Shown: piece after piece, positions 17,922 to 26,277 of the stretch | How the letters are laid out: each line of letters begins with the position of its first letter | Numbering within the stretch: the stretch's first letter is position 1 | NCBI RefSeq assembly: GCF_000455205.1 | Contig: NZ_AUWQ01000066.1 | Location: forward strand, 1 to 64,000 | Origin: Mycobacterium sp. UM_CSW | GTDB lineage: Bacteria; Actinomycetota; Actinomycetes; Mycobacteriales; Mycobacteriaceae | Direction: 5' to 3' | Length of the DNA: 64,000 nt | Program-made: the position numbers and the translations under genes | The notes under the pieces: model-generated | The model's database searches: none | Seen by the model: the letters and a program-made list of their open reading frames with translations, nothing else | Told to the model about the DNA's origin: nothing

Positions 17922-19022
17922 GTGATCGTGGCCGGTAACCTGCGGAGCGCCTTGGCGCCGGCGGAGTGGTGGCGGCTCGGCTCGATGCTGGCGGTGATCG
18001 CCGCGCTGCATGTGATTGGCTGGGGCACCCTGGTCCTGCTCGTCGATCCGGCGCGACTTGACTTGGGCGGCAAGGCTTTTGGTATCGGCGTCGGGCTGAC
18101 GGCCTACACCCTGGGCATGCGCCACGCCTTCGACGCCGACCACATCGCCGCGATCGACAACACCACCCGCAAGCTGATGGGCGACGGGCGGCGCCCCCTG
18201 GCCGTCGGCTTCTTCTTCTCGCTGGGCCACTCCACCGTCGTCTTCGCGCTGGCGGTGCTGCTGGCGACCGGGGTAAAGGCGGTAGTCGGGCCGGTCGAGG
18301 ACGACTCGTCGACGCTGCATCACTACACCGGCCTGATCGGCACCAGCGTCTCGGGCGTGTTCCTCTACCTGATCGCCATCCTCAACATCGTCGTGCTGGT
18401 CGGCATCCTGCGCGTGTTCGCGCGCCTGCGCCGCGGTCATTACGACGAATCAGAGCTCGAACGGCAACTGCAGAACCGCGGGCTGATCAACCGATTACTC
18501 GGCCGCCTCACCCGATCGATCACCAAGTCCTGGCACCTCTATCCGGTGGGGCTGTTGTTCGGGTTGGGTTTCGACACCGCCACCGAGGTGGCGCTGCTGG
18601 TGCTGGCCGGCACCAGCGCGGCGGCGGGCCTGCCGTGGTACGCCATCCTGTGTCTGCCGGTGCTGTTCGCCGCGGGCATGTGCCTGCTGGACACCATCGA
18701 CGGCTCGTTCATGAACTTCGCCTACGGCTGGGCCTTCGCCAGCCCGCTGCGCAAGATCTACTACAACATCACCATCACGGGGCTGTCGGTGGCGATCGCG
18801 CTGCTGATCGGGACCGTCGAGCTGCTCGGCCTGTTCGCCGGCCAGCTGGGGTGGCGGGGCGGGTTTTGGAACTGGATCAGCGGCCTCGACCTCAACGCCG
18901 TCGGCTTCGCCGTCGTCGGCATGTTCGTCCTGACCTGGGCGGTGGCCCTGCTGGTCTGGCGCTGCGGGCGCATCGAAGAAAAGTGGACGTTCTCCTCGCC
19001 GGAGCCCGAGTCCGCGACTTAG
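17922..19022 (+). CDS. nicT: NiCoT-family nickel/cobalt permease NicT
   Basis: A 366-residue inner-membrane transporter with about eight hydrophobic segments. It carries the family metal signature HAFDADHIAAID near residue 68, the LGHSTVV motif and GLGFDTATEVALL. It imports Ni(II) and possibly Co(II). The start is probably GTG 17922 (GTG 17928 is possible); the frame is open from 17856 but that part overlaps the operator. It corresponds to Rv2856. It is the first gene of a likely nicT-cbiZ operon controlled by the adjacent Fur-family protein, and would feed the hydrogenase with nickel. Confidence 0.92.
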   Translation: MIVAGNLRSALAPAEWWRLGSMLAVIAALHVIGWGTLVLLVDPARLDLGGKAFGIGVGLTAYTLGMRHAFDADHIAAIDNTTRKLMGDGRRPLAVGFFFSLGHSTVVFALAVLLATGVKAVVGPVEDDSSTLHHYTGLIGTSVSGVFLYLIAILNIVVLVGILRVFARLRRGHYDESELERQLQNRGLINRLLGRLTRSITKSWHLYPVGLLFGLGFDTATEVALLVLAGTSAAAGLPWYAILCLPVLFAAGMCLLDTIDGSFMNFAYGWAFASPLRKIYYNITITGLSVAIALLIGTVELLGLFAGQLGWRGGFWNWISGLDLNAVGFAVVGMFVLTWAVALLVWRCGRIEEKWTFSSPEPESAT

Positions 19023-19046
19023 TCGGTTGCAAACCAAGATGAGATC

Positions 19047-19805
19047 ATGCAGCCCAGGTTGACCGCGCGGGTGGAACTTAGTCGGTCGATCCCCGTGCTG
19101 CTCTGGCAATTCGCCGAGCCGCGACTGTGTATCTCGTCGGGCCCGCTCGGCGGCGGCATCGGCGCCCGGCACTGGGTGGTCAACGCAACGGTCCCCCTCG
19201 ATTACAACCGGACCGACCCCGACCGCCACCTGGCTGAGATTGCTACCGCGCTCAAGCTCGTCGGCGCCGGCTGCGGGCTACTCACCGCGGTCGACGTGAC
19301 CCGGCACCACCTCGCCGACGACAGCGGCGTGCATGCCGCCGCAACGGTTGGGCTCTCCAGCCCGGCCTGGGCGGCCGCGCCCGACCGGCACTTCCGCCGC
19401 GAGATGCGGTCCAGCGTCCAAACGACCGCGTTCGCTGACTACCAGACTGTTGAGCACCGACCGCCGACCGACGGTGACGAGCACCGGGTGGGGACGATCA
19501 ACATCGTGGTTGCGGTGCCGGTGCGGCTGTCTCATGCCGCCCTCGTCAACGCCGTAGCCACCGCAACGGAGGCGAAAGTGCAAGCGTTGCACGACACCGG
19601 GGTGCCAGCCAGCGGAACCGCCTCGGACGCGGTTGTTGTGCACTGCCCGACGGACGGGACCCCGGAGACGTACGGCGGGCCGCGCTCGGCGTTCGGCGCC
19701 CGCATCGCACGAGCGGTCCACGCGGCCGTGCTCGCCGGTGCCCGGTCCTGGATTTCAGGATCCCCCGAGCGGTGCTACGACCCGTGGACGCACAAACACT
19801 CGTGA
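19047..19805 (+). CDS. cbiZ: Adenosylcobinamide amidohydrolase CbiZ
   Basis: A 252-residue protein of the CbiZ family, which removes the aminopropanol side chain of adenosylcobinamide to give adenosylcobyric acid, so that incomplete corrinoids can be salvaged. The glycine-rich family signature GPLGGGIGARHWVVNATV is at residues 33-50, and INIVVAVPVRL and TASDAVVVHCP follow. Some CbiZ proteins also act on pseudo-B12. It starts 24 nt after nicT on the same strand, so it is probably co-transcribed. It is absent from this place in M. tuberculosis. Confidence 0.85.
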   Translation: MQPRLTARVELSRSIPVLLWQFAEPRLCISSGPLGGGIGARHWVVNATVPLDYNRTDPDRHLAEIATALKLVGAGCGLLTAVDVTRHHLADDSGVHAAATVGLSSPAWAAAPDRHFRREMRSSVQTTAFADYQTVEHRPPTDGDEHRVGTINIVVAVPVRLSHAALVNAVATATEAKVQALHDTGVPASGTASDAVVVHCPTDGTPETYGGPRSAFGARIARAVHAAVLAGARSWISGSPERCYDPWTHKHS

Positions 19806-19843
19806 GCGCGGACGGTGTCGAACCGCCGGCCGCTGGCTGCGTT

Positions 19844-21565
19844 TCACACGGTGCCATTTCCCCCATCGGATGGCTCTTGCTGCGTTGGTGTGTCGCCGCT
19901 CCACGTGCTCGGAATCATCGGCATGCGCGGGCTGCCGTCGAAGGCATCGTCGGCGAGCATGGTCAACCCTGCCGGTCCAGCGCCGGTTTTGGTGGCGATT
20001 CCGGCGAACCCCTGAGGCGCGGCGCCAATTGCCGATGCCGCCGCCGCGTCAACCGGGTCTTCGCCCGCATTGCTTGAGTCGTCCAATTCCATGTATTCGT
20101 AACCGCGCCCGAGCATCTGCGTCCTCGTGCGCCGGCGCCGCTGCGTTCTGTTCTTTTCCATTGGTGTCGCCGCGGTCGCGGGCGCCGCGGCGCTGTCGAG
20201 TTGCGGCGCCTTCTTTCGGGCCCTGCCGGCCACCGCCGCGCCGGCAACCGCGCTCAGGTCGCCCACCAGATAGGCGAAGCCTTCCATGCCCACACCGGTA
20301 CCCGCCCCGGTCATCGTCGGTGGGGTGGCCGACGGCGGGGGCGCTGCGGGTGTAGCGGCCGGCGCGGTGGCCTGCACCGGAGCCGGCGTCGGAGAAGAGG
20401 CGGGGGTCGGGATGCTGGGCGACAGCGCAAGGACCGGCGGCATGATGGGCGGCGCGACGGGGGGTACCGGCGGCAGGGCGGCCAGTCCCGCCAAGCCGGC
20501 GAGGCCAATCGGCGCCACCGCGCCGGCGGCCAACGCCACTATCGGGGCGGTTATCAGGGGCACGAAAACCGTCAAGACCACGGCAGTCTGCTCGAGCAGC
20601 GTCTTGAGCAATGCGATGGTGTCCGTGATGATCGTGCCGACGGCTTCGACGGTGGTGAACAGGATGGTGAAACCGATCGTCGCGGGATCGCCGCTAGCGA
20701 GCGCCGCCGTCAGATCCAGTCCGATAAAGAAGAACGTTTCCGACAGATACGCGACATACGAGCCGATATCCATCGGGTAGCCCAGGGCGAACGCGATGTT
20801 GGACGGACTGAGGAAGATCAGTGGGTTACCCAGCAGGGGCAGGTAGGGATCAAACCCCGAAAACATCGCCGCGAAGAAGGGATTGTTGTACAGCGCGTTG
20901 CTCAGCGGTTCTAGGACGTTGTTCCAGTAGTCGACGAAACCAATCTTCGTCAGCCAGGCCATCACCTGGTTCTCCGTGTCGGGAGGCAACGGGAAGGCCT
21001 GGTAGAACGCTTCCACCAGCGCATGAAGATTCACGATCTTCGGCGCCGCCGACACCTGCGGTGACGAGGCCACGGCGGCGGCCGAGACCGCGTGGTAGAT
21101 GCTCATCACGGTCGCGGCCTGGATCCACATCCGTGCATAGTCAGCTTCATTCAGTGCGATGGGAATGGTGTTGATGCCGAAGAAATTTGTCCCCAGCAAC
21201 GCCGCGTGGGTGGCGTGGTTGGCGGCCAGCTCGGCCAGGGTGGGCATCGCAGCGAGGGCGGTGGTGTAGGCGGTGGCCGCAGCTTCATGTCGGACGGCCG
21301 TCGCCGCACTGTCAGCGGCGGCCAGCGCGAGCCAGGCAATATGGGGGCTGTGGCTGGCCACATACGCCGCCGCGCTCGGGCCCTCCCATGCCCCGGCCTG
21401 CACCCCCGCCATTAGCGCGGTCAGCTCCTCGGCCGACTCGGTGTACGCGATGCTCAACGAGGTCCACGACTCTGCCGCGGCCAGCAGCGGACCGGGCCCC
21501 GGCCCGCTGTTCAGCAGTGTCGAATGGACCTCTGGCGGTGAAGCGATCCAGATTGGGCCGGTCAT
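19844..21565 (-). CDS. ppe2: PPE protein of the PPW subfamily, PPE2-like
   Basis: A 573-residue PPE protein. The PPE motif is at residues 10-12, the ESX-secretion WxG turn at 60-62 (WEG) and the PPE domain covers about 1-180. A hydrophobic central region (about 285-400) and a Pro/Ala-rich stretch follow. The C-terminus has a basic run QRRRR (about 475-479), GFAGIAT (519-525) and PMIPSTW (549-555), the PPW signatures. The N-terminal [15 protein letters not shown], the basic run before LGRGYEY and the overall plan closely resemble M. tuberculosis PPE2 (Rv0256c), as I recall that sequence. Translation is set at ATG 21565. The gene has no PE partner here. Its leader is a cobalamin riboswitch, so it should be expressed when B12 is scarce; a role in corrinoid or cobalt uptake is an inference. 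Confidence 0.88.
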   Translation of the reverse strand: MTGPIWIASPPEVHSTLLNSGPGPGPLLAAAESWTSLSIAYTESAEELTALMAGVQAGAWEGPSAAAYVASHSPHIAWLALAAADSAATAVRHEAAATAYTTALAAMPTLAELAANHATHAALLGTNFFGINTIPIALNEADYARMWIQAATVMSIYHAVSAAAVASSPQVSAAPKIVNLHALVEAFYQAFPLPPDTENQVMAWLTKIGFVDYWNNVLEPLSNALYNNPFFAAMFSGFDPYLPLLGNPLIFLSPSNIAFALGYPMDIGSYVAYLSETFFFIGLDLTAALASGDPATIGFTILFTTVEAVGTIITDTIALLKTLLEQTAVVLTVFVPLITAPIVALAAGAVAPIGLAGLAGLAALPPVPPVAPPIMPPVLALSPSIPTPASSPTPAPVQATAPAATPAAPPPSATPPTMTGAGTGVGMEGFAYLVGDLSAVAGAAVAGRARKKAPQLDSAAAPATAATPMEKNRTQRRRRTRTQMLGRGYEYMELDDSSNAGEDPVDAAAASAIGAAPQGFAGIATKTGAGPAGLTMLADDAFDGSPRMPMIPSTWSGDTPTQQEPSDGGNGTV

Positions 21566-21663
21566 CGGAGACGACCGAATTCGAAAGTGATGGTTCGACA
21601 ACGAGGTTTCGGCGCCATGACAGGCCAGCTCTCTCGGGGTACTCCGCCCCGGGTAGCAGGACA

Positions 21664-21801
21664 CGATGACGCGAGTCTCCTGGCTCTCGGATCACTGCTC
21701 GCCTCGCCTTCCGACCGGTGGCCGTGGCTTCGTGAGGTTCGCTCCCCGATGACAGTGGCGGGACCGCGCCGGATTCGCACCGGCTTCCTGCGTCGTCATC
21801 G
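21664..21801 (-). promoter_or_regulatory. Cobalamin riboswitch in the leader of the PPE2-like gene
   Basis: Read on the minus strand, the 138-nt element has the full B12-aptamer layout. P1 is an 8-bp stem (cgatgacg 21664-21671 with cgtcatcg 21794-21801). It then shows ggtgcgaatccggcgcggtc, cgccactgt, ggaaggcg, and the B12 box gagagccaggagact (21674-21688). The last P1 base is 98 nt before the PPE start, leaving room for an expression platform; a GGGG/CCCC hairpin lies in that space. Binding of adenosylcobalamin should lower expression. The M. tuberculosis PPE2 operon also has a B12 riboswitch. Confidence 0.93.
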
Positions 21802-21837
21802 CCTTACGCGGAACATTGTCGCACCCCGGTGCCGAAC

Positions 21838-21897
21838 TTGCCCGAATCGAGCAAACCCAGCTGATGCTGAGATCGAGTTGCGCTTGAGTTCGGGCAA
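21838..21897. promoter_or_regulatory. Inverted repeat in the divergent hypA / riboswitch promoter region
   Basis: TTGCCCGAA (21838-21846) is repeated in inverted form as TTCGGGCAA (21889-21897), separated by 42 nt. The pair lies between the 5' end of the riboswitch transcript (-) and the hypA start (+). It could be two operator half-sites for a looping regulator or a long hairpin in the hypA leader. The regulator is unknown. Confidence 0.4.
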
Positions 21898-21924
21898 CCA
21901 CCGTTTCGGGTGTAGAAAAGTGCC

Positions 21925-22260
21925 ATGCACGAGCTGTCGCTGTGCGAGGCCATCGCCGGTCTGGTCAAGACCCATGCCGAGGGCCGGCACGTCGACGTGG
22001 TCCGGGTGCGGATCGGGGCCCTGCGCCAGGTGGTGCCGGAATCGCTGTCGTTCTGCTGGACCCTGGTCCGGGATTCCGAGGACATGCCGGACGCCGAGCT
22101 GGAACTCGAGTGCGTCGGCGCCGAGGTGAGGTGCCGCTCGTGCGGCCGCGAATCGGAGATCACCTCGGCCTGGTCGATCTGGTGCCCGCGGTGCGACAGC
22201 CCCGACGTCGAGGTGCTGCACGGCAACGAGTTCCTGGTGACGTCCTTGGACGTCTCGTGA
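21925..22260 (+). CDS. hypA: Hydrogenase nickel-insertion protein HypA
   Basis: A 111-residue nickel metallochaperone. It begins MHE, the family nickel site with His2 and Glu3, and carries a zinc knuckle of two CxxC pairs (CRSCG and CPRC). With HypB it delivers nickel to the hydrogenase large subunit after the Fe(CN)2CO centre is placed. It is the first gene of the hydrogenase locus and lies 28 nt upstream of hypB. Confidence 0.95.
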   Translation: MHELSLCEAIAGLVKTHAEGRHVDVVRVRIGALRQVVPESLSFCWTLVRDSEDMPDAELELECVGAEVRCRSCGRESEITSAWSIWCPRCDSPDVEVLHGNEFLVTSLDVS

Positions 22261-22288
22261 AAAGCGCTCCCCCCGAACGGATTTGACC

Positions 22289-23059
22289 ATGGGCAGATTC
22301 CACCGGCACGACGACGGAACCGTGCACACCCACGACCACGACCATCCCGATCACGAGCACGGGGACCACAGTCAATACCAGACGGGCAAGCAGCGCATCG
22401 ACGTGCTGGAGGCGATCTTCGCCGAGAACGACGTCCTCGCCGCGGCCAACCGAGCTGCGTTTGAAAGCCACGGGATCCGCACGCTGAACCTGATGAGCTC
22501 CCCCGGCTCGGGCAAGACCACCATCCTGCAGTCGACGCTGGACGAGCTCGCCGGCGAATTCGCGATCGGCGTCATCGAGGGTGACATCGCCACCGATCTG
22601 GACGCGGCCAAGCTCAGCGGGCACGGTGCCCAGGTGTCACTGCTCAACACCAGCAATGGGTTTGGCGGGGAATGCCACCTGGACGCGCCGATGGTCAATC
22701 GCGCCCTGCCCGGCCTCGACCTCCCCGGGCTGGACCTGGTGATCATCGAGAACGTCGGCAACCTGGTCTGCCCGGCGGAGTTTGACGTCGGCGAGCACGC
22801 CAAGGCCATGGTGTACTCCGTGACCGAGGGCGAGGACAAGCCGCTCAAATACCCGGTGATGTTCCGGTCGGTGGACGTGGTGCTGCTCAACAAGATTGAC
22901 CTGGTGCCCTACCTGGATGTCGACGTCGACTCGTACATCTCGCATGTCCGCGAAGTCAACGCCACGGCCGAGATCCTGCCGGTCAGCGCGCGCACCGGCG
23001 CCGGCATGGGCGCATGGTTCGGGTGGCTGCGGCGATTCGCGGCGAACTCCGAGGACTGA
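22289..23059 (+). CDS. hypB: Hydrogenase nickel-incorporation GTPase HypB
   Basis: A 256-residue SIMIBI-class GTPase for nickel insertion. ATG 22289 is the likely start (a TTG lies two codons upstream). The first 27 residues hold nine histidines (positions 5, 7, 13, 15, 17, 19, 22, 24 and 27), a nickel-storage tail. The P-loop SSPGSGKTT is at about 70-78, the GTPase-domain metal site GECHLDAPM follows, and the guanine motif is LNKID. It works with HypA. It is followed by a 313-nt gap before the structural genes. Confidence 0.95.
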   Translation: MGRFHRHDDGTVHTHDHDHPDHEHGDHSQYQTGKQRIDVLEAIFAENDVLAAANRAAFESHGIRTLNLMSSPGSGKTTILQSTLDELAGEFAIGVIEGDIATDLDAAKLSGHGAQVSLLNTSNGFGGECHLDAPMVNRALPGLDLPGLDLVIIENVGNLVCPAEFDVGEHAKAMVYSVTEGEDKPLKYPVMFRSVDVVLLNKIDLVPYLDVDVDSYISHVREVNATAEILPVSARTGAGMGAWFGWLRRFAANSED

Positions 23060-23372
23060 GGGCGGCCGTACTGCGATTGACTCGCATGACGGACCTGCCA
23101 ACCACTCGCAAGACGACGGGAATTTTCCGGTGCTTCGTTAGGCTTGCTCACGGGTTGGCCGGCCCCGCGCCTGTCGGGCGAAATCCCTTGCGCGGCAACG
23201 CCAACGAGTGCAAACAGGGGCCAATAGTACATCTGTACATTTGCCGGCAAACGGTGGACCGTTGACAACCGACTGAGGCGGGAGTAGACCCAAATTCAGC
23301 GCTGCGCAAGTGGGCCGACGGTCGACTCCGGCAGCGCAAGGAGCGTCCAGCCCGGCTCCGGAAAGCTGCAGC
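23060..23372 (+). promoter_or_regulatory. Intergenic leader of the hydrogenase structural genes
   Basis: No convincing gene is seen in these 313 nt, which separate hypB from hhyS. A perfect palindrome gtacatctgtac lies at 23227-23238, followed at 23262 by a TTGACA that could be a -35 element; no good -10 follows at the right distance (tagacc after 17 nt). A GGAAAG ribosome-binding site precedes the hhyS ATG. The gap makes a separate, regulated promoter for hhySL likely. I found no Nur box and no DosR-type box. Confidence 0.5.
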
Positions 23373-24428
23373 ATGCCAACAGAAGCGGCAGTCAAAGCAG
23401 AAGAAACATTGATCCATGTTCTATGGATTAACGCGGGCCTCAGTTGCGACGGCGATTCGGTGGCGTTGACTGCCGCCACCCAGCCCAGCGTCGAGGAAAT
23501 AGCCCTCGGTGCGCTCCCGGGCTTGCCCAAGGTTGCCGTGCACTGGCCCCTGATCGATTTCGAATGCGGCCCGAACGGAGGGGCCGACGACTTCCTCGAG
23601 TGGTTCTTCAGAGCCGATCGCGGCGAGCTCGAGCCGTTCGTGCTCGTCGTCGAGGGATCCATCCCGAACGAGAAGATCAAGGACGAGGGGTACTGGTGCG
23701 GGTTCGGCAACGACCCGGCCACCGGCCAGCCCATGACCACCAGCGAGTGGCTCGACCGGCTGGCACCCAAGGCCACCGCGGTCGTCGCGGTCGGGACCTG
23801 CGCCACCTACGGCGGCATCCACGCGATGGCCGGCAACCCGACCGGCGCGATGGGCGTGCCCGACTACCTCGGCTGGGACTGGAAGAGCAAGGCCGGCATC
23901 CCGATCGTCTGCGTTCCGGGCTGCCCGATCCACCCGGACAACCTGTCCGAGACGCTCACCTACCTGCTCTACATGGCCACCGGTCAGGCGCCGATGATCC
24001 CGCTCGACGACGCGCTGCGCCCCAAGTGGTTGTTCGGCAACACCGTCCACGAGGGGTGCGACCGCGCCGGCTACTACGAGCAGGGTGATTTCGCCACCGA
24101 ATACGGGTCGCCGAAATGCATTGTGAAGCTTGGCTGTTGGGGCCCGGTCGTCAAATGCAACGTCCCGAAGCGCGGGTGGATCAACGGTGTCGGCGGCTGC
24201 CCGAACGTCGGCGGCATCTGCATCGGGTGCACCATGCCCGGCTTCCCGGACAAGTTCATGCCGTTCATGGACGAGCCGCCCGGCGGCAAGCTGTCCAGCA
24301 CCGCGGTCGGGTTGTACGGCAGCGTGATCCGCAGCCTGCGCAGCGTCACGGGCCGCACCGTCGACAAAGAGCCGAAGTGGCGCCACAACGGCGACCAACT
24401 CACCACCGGGGCCCGCCGCACCTGGTAG
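23373..24428 (+). CDS. hhyS: Group 1h [NiFe]-hydrogenase small subunit HhyS
   Basis: A 351-residue iron-sulfur subunit that carries electrons from the active site through three clusters. ATG 23373 was chosen for its GGAAAG site. The proximal cluster begins with C25-D-G-D28 rather than the usual CxxC, the mark of the actinobacterial high-affinity group 1h enzymes. Other ligands are seen in GTCATYGG, PGCPIHPDN, HEGCDRAGYYEQGDFA and the Cys-rich segment WGPVVKCNVPKRGWINGVGG plus CPNVGGICIGC. No Tat signal or C-terminal anchor is present, so the enzyme is cytoplasmic or peripheral. It resembles Hyd2/Hhy of M. smegmatis, which oxidises atmospheric H2. Confidence 0.95.
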   Translation: MPTEAAVKAEETLIHVLWINAGLSCDGDSVALTAATQPSVEEIALGALPGLPKVAVHWPLIDFECGPNGGADDFLEWFFRADRGELEPFVLVVEGSIPNEKIKDEGYWCGFGNDPATGQPMTTSEWLDRLAPKATAVVAVGTCATYGGIHAMAGNPTGAMGVPDYLGWDWKSKAGIPIVCVPGCPIHPDNLSETLTYLLYMATGQAPMIPLDDALRPKWLFGNTVHEGCDRAGYYEQGDFATEYGSPKCIVKLGCWGPVVKCNVPKRGWINGVGGCPNVGGICIGCTMPGFPDKFMPFMDEPPGGKLSSTAVGLYGSVIRSLRSVTGRTVDKEPKWRHNGDQLTTGARRTW

Positions 24429-24474
24429 GTCGCGGCACGCTTCGTTCAATTTCGCCTCACCCGGAGGGACTTCG

Positions 24475-26274
24475 ATGACAACTATCGTCCCCGAGCCGAC
24501 CACCGCCAAGCGGGAACCCGGCCAGCTCGTCGACATGGCCTGGGATCCGATCACCCGGATCGTGGGCAGCCTCGGCATCTACACCAAGATCGATTTCGAG
24601 AACAAGGAGGTCGTCGAGTGCCACAGCACCTCGTCGATCTTCCGCGGCTACTCGATCTTCATGAAGGGCAAGGACCCTCGCGACGCCCACTTCATCACCA
24701 GCCGCATCTGCGGCATCTGCGGTGACAACCATGCCACCTGTTCCTGCTACACGCAGAACATGGCGTACGGGGTCAAGCCGCCGCACCTGGGCGAGTGGCT
24801 GATCAACCTCGGCGAGGCCGCCGAGTACATGTTCGACCACAACATCTTCCAGGAGAACCTGGTCGGGGTGGACTTCTGCGAGAAGATGGTCTCCGAGACC
24901 AATCCCAGCGTGCTCTCGCTGGCGGAGAAGACCGAGGCGCCGCACGCCGACGCGCACGGGTACCGCACGATCGCCGACATCATGCGCTCGCTCAACCCGT
25001 TCAGCGGAGAGTTCTACCGGGAGGCGCTCCAGGTGAGCCGCTGGACGCGAGAGATGTTCTGCCTCATGGAGGGCCGCCACGTGCACCCCTCCACGCTGTA
25101 CCCCGGCGGCATCGGCACCGTCGCGACCGTTCAGCTGATGACGGACTACATGGCGCGGCTGATGCGCTACGTCGAGTTCATGAAGAAGGTCGTGCCCATG
25201 CACGACGACCTGTTCGACTTCTTCTACACCGCACTGCCCGGTTACGAGAAGGTCGGGCTGCGGCGCACGCTGCTCGGCTGCTGGGGCTCGTTCCAGGACC
25301 CCGAGGTGTGCAACTTCGCATACAAGGACATGGAGCGTTGGGGCAACGCGATGTTCGTCACCCCGGGCGTGGTGGTCGACGGCAAGCTGGTCACCCACTC
25401 GCTGGTGGACATCAACCTCGGCATCCGGATCCTTTTGGGCAGTTCGTATTACGACGACTGGACCGACCAGGAGATGTTCGTCAAGACCGACCCGCTGGGC
25501 AACGCGGTGGACCGGCGCCACCCGTGGAACCAGCACACCAACCCCCACCCCCAGAAGCGGGACATGGAGGGCGGCAAGTACAGCTGGGTGATGTCCCCGC
25601 GCTGGTTCGACGGCACGGACCACCTGGCGCTGGACACCGGCGGCGGGCCGCTGGCCCGGCTGTGGGCGACGGCGCTCGCCGGCCTGGTCGACATCGGCTA
25701 CGTCAAGGCGACCGGCAACAGCGTCAAGATCAACCTGCCCAAGACCGCGCTGAAGGGTCCCGTCGAGTTCGAGTGGAAGGTCCCGCAGTACGGCAGCAAC
25801 ACGATCGAACGCGACCGGGCCCGCACCTACTTCCAGGCCTACGCGGCGGCGTGCGCGTTGCACTTCGCCGAGAAGGCGTTGGAGGAGATTCGCGCCGGGC
25901 GCACCAAGACCTGGGAAAAGTTCGAGGTGCCCGACGAGGCCATCGGTTGCGGCTTCACCGAGGCGGTTCGCGGTGTGCTGAGCCACCACATGGTGATCCG
26001 GGACGGCAAGATCGCCAACTACCACCCGTACCCGCCCACCCCGTGGAACGCGAACCCGCGCGACAGCTACGGCACGCCGGGACCGTACGAGGACGCGGTG
26101 CAGGGTCAGCCGATCTTCGAGGAGAACGGGCGAGACAACTTCAAGGGCATCGACGTCATGCGCACGGTGCGCAGCTTCGACCCGTGCCTGCCGTGCGGCG
26201 TGCACATGTACCTCGGAAAGGGCAAGACCCTGGAGAGACTGCACACGCCGACGCAGTCGCCTGTCGGGGAGTGA
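24475..26274 (+). CDS. hhyL: Group 1h [NiFe]-hydrogenase large subunit HhyL
   Basis: A 599-residue catalytic subunit holding the NiFe(CN)2CO centre that splits H2. The L1 motif is RICGICGDNH (C79, C82) and the L2 motif is DPCLPCGVH (C571, C574, H577). The 22 residues after H577 are the peptide removed by the maturation protease after nickel insertion. The length and motif spacing fit group 1h. It lies 46 nt after hhyS with a good ribosome-binding site, and a third gene follows 3 nt later. Confidence 0.97.
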   Translation: MTTIVPEPTTAKREPGQLVDMAWDPITRIVGSLGIYTKIDFENKEVVECHSTSSIFRGYSIFMKGKDPRDAHFITSRICGICGDNHATCSCYTQNMAYGVKPPHLGEWLINLGEAAEYMFDHNIFQENLVGVDFCEKMVSETNPSVLSLAEKTEAPHADAHGYRTIADIMRSLNPFSGEFYREALQVSRWTREMFCLMEGRHVHPSTLYPGGIGTVATVQLMTDYMARLMRYVEFMKKVVPMHDDLFDFFYTALPGYEKVGLRRTLLGCWGSFQDPEVCNFAYKDMERWGNAMFVTPGVVVDGKLVTHSLVDINLGIRILLGSSYYDDWTDQEMFVKTDPLGNAVDRRHPWNQHTNPHPQKRDMEGGKYSWVMSPRWFDGTDHLALDTGGGPLARLWATALAGLVDIGYVKATGNSVKINLPKTALKGPVEFEWKVPQYGSNTIERDRARTYFQAYAAACALHFAEKALEEIRAGRTKTWEKFEVPDEAIGCGFTEAVRGVLSHHMVIRDGKIANYHPYPPTPWNANPRDSYGTPGPYEDAVQGQPIFEENGRDNFKGIDVMRTVRSFDPCLPCGVHMYLGKGKTLERLHTPTQSPVGE

Positions 26275-26277
26275 CGT

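Noticed and set aside
21566-21664. N-terminal extension of the PPE2-like protein to 21664
   Set aside because: The extension lies in the riboswitch expression platform, and the PPE-family N-terminus starts at ATG 21565.
23262-23290. Sigma-A promoter TTGACA-N17-tagacc upstream of hhyS
   Set aside because: The -35 is good but the -10 does not fit TANNNT. Kept only as part of the leader description.
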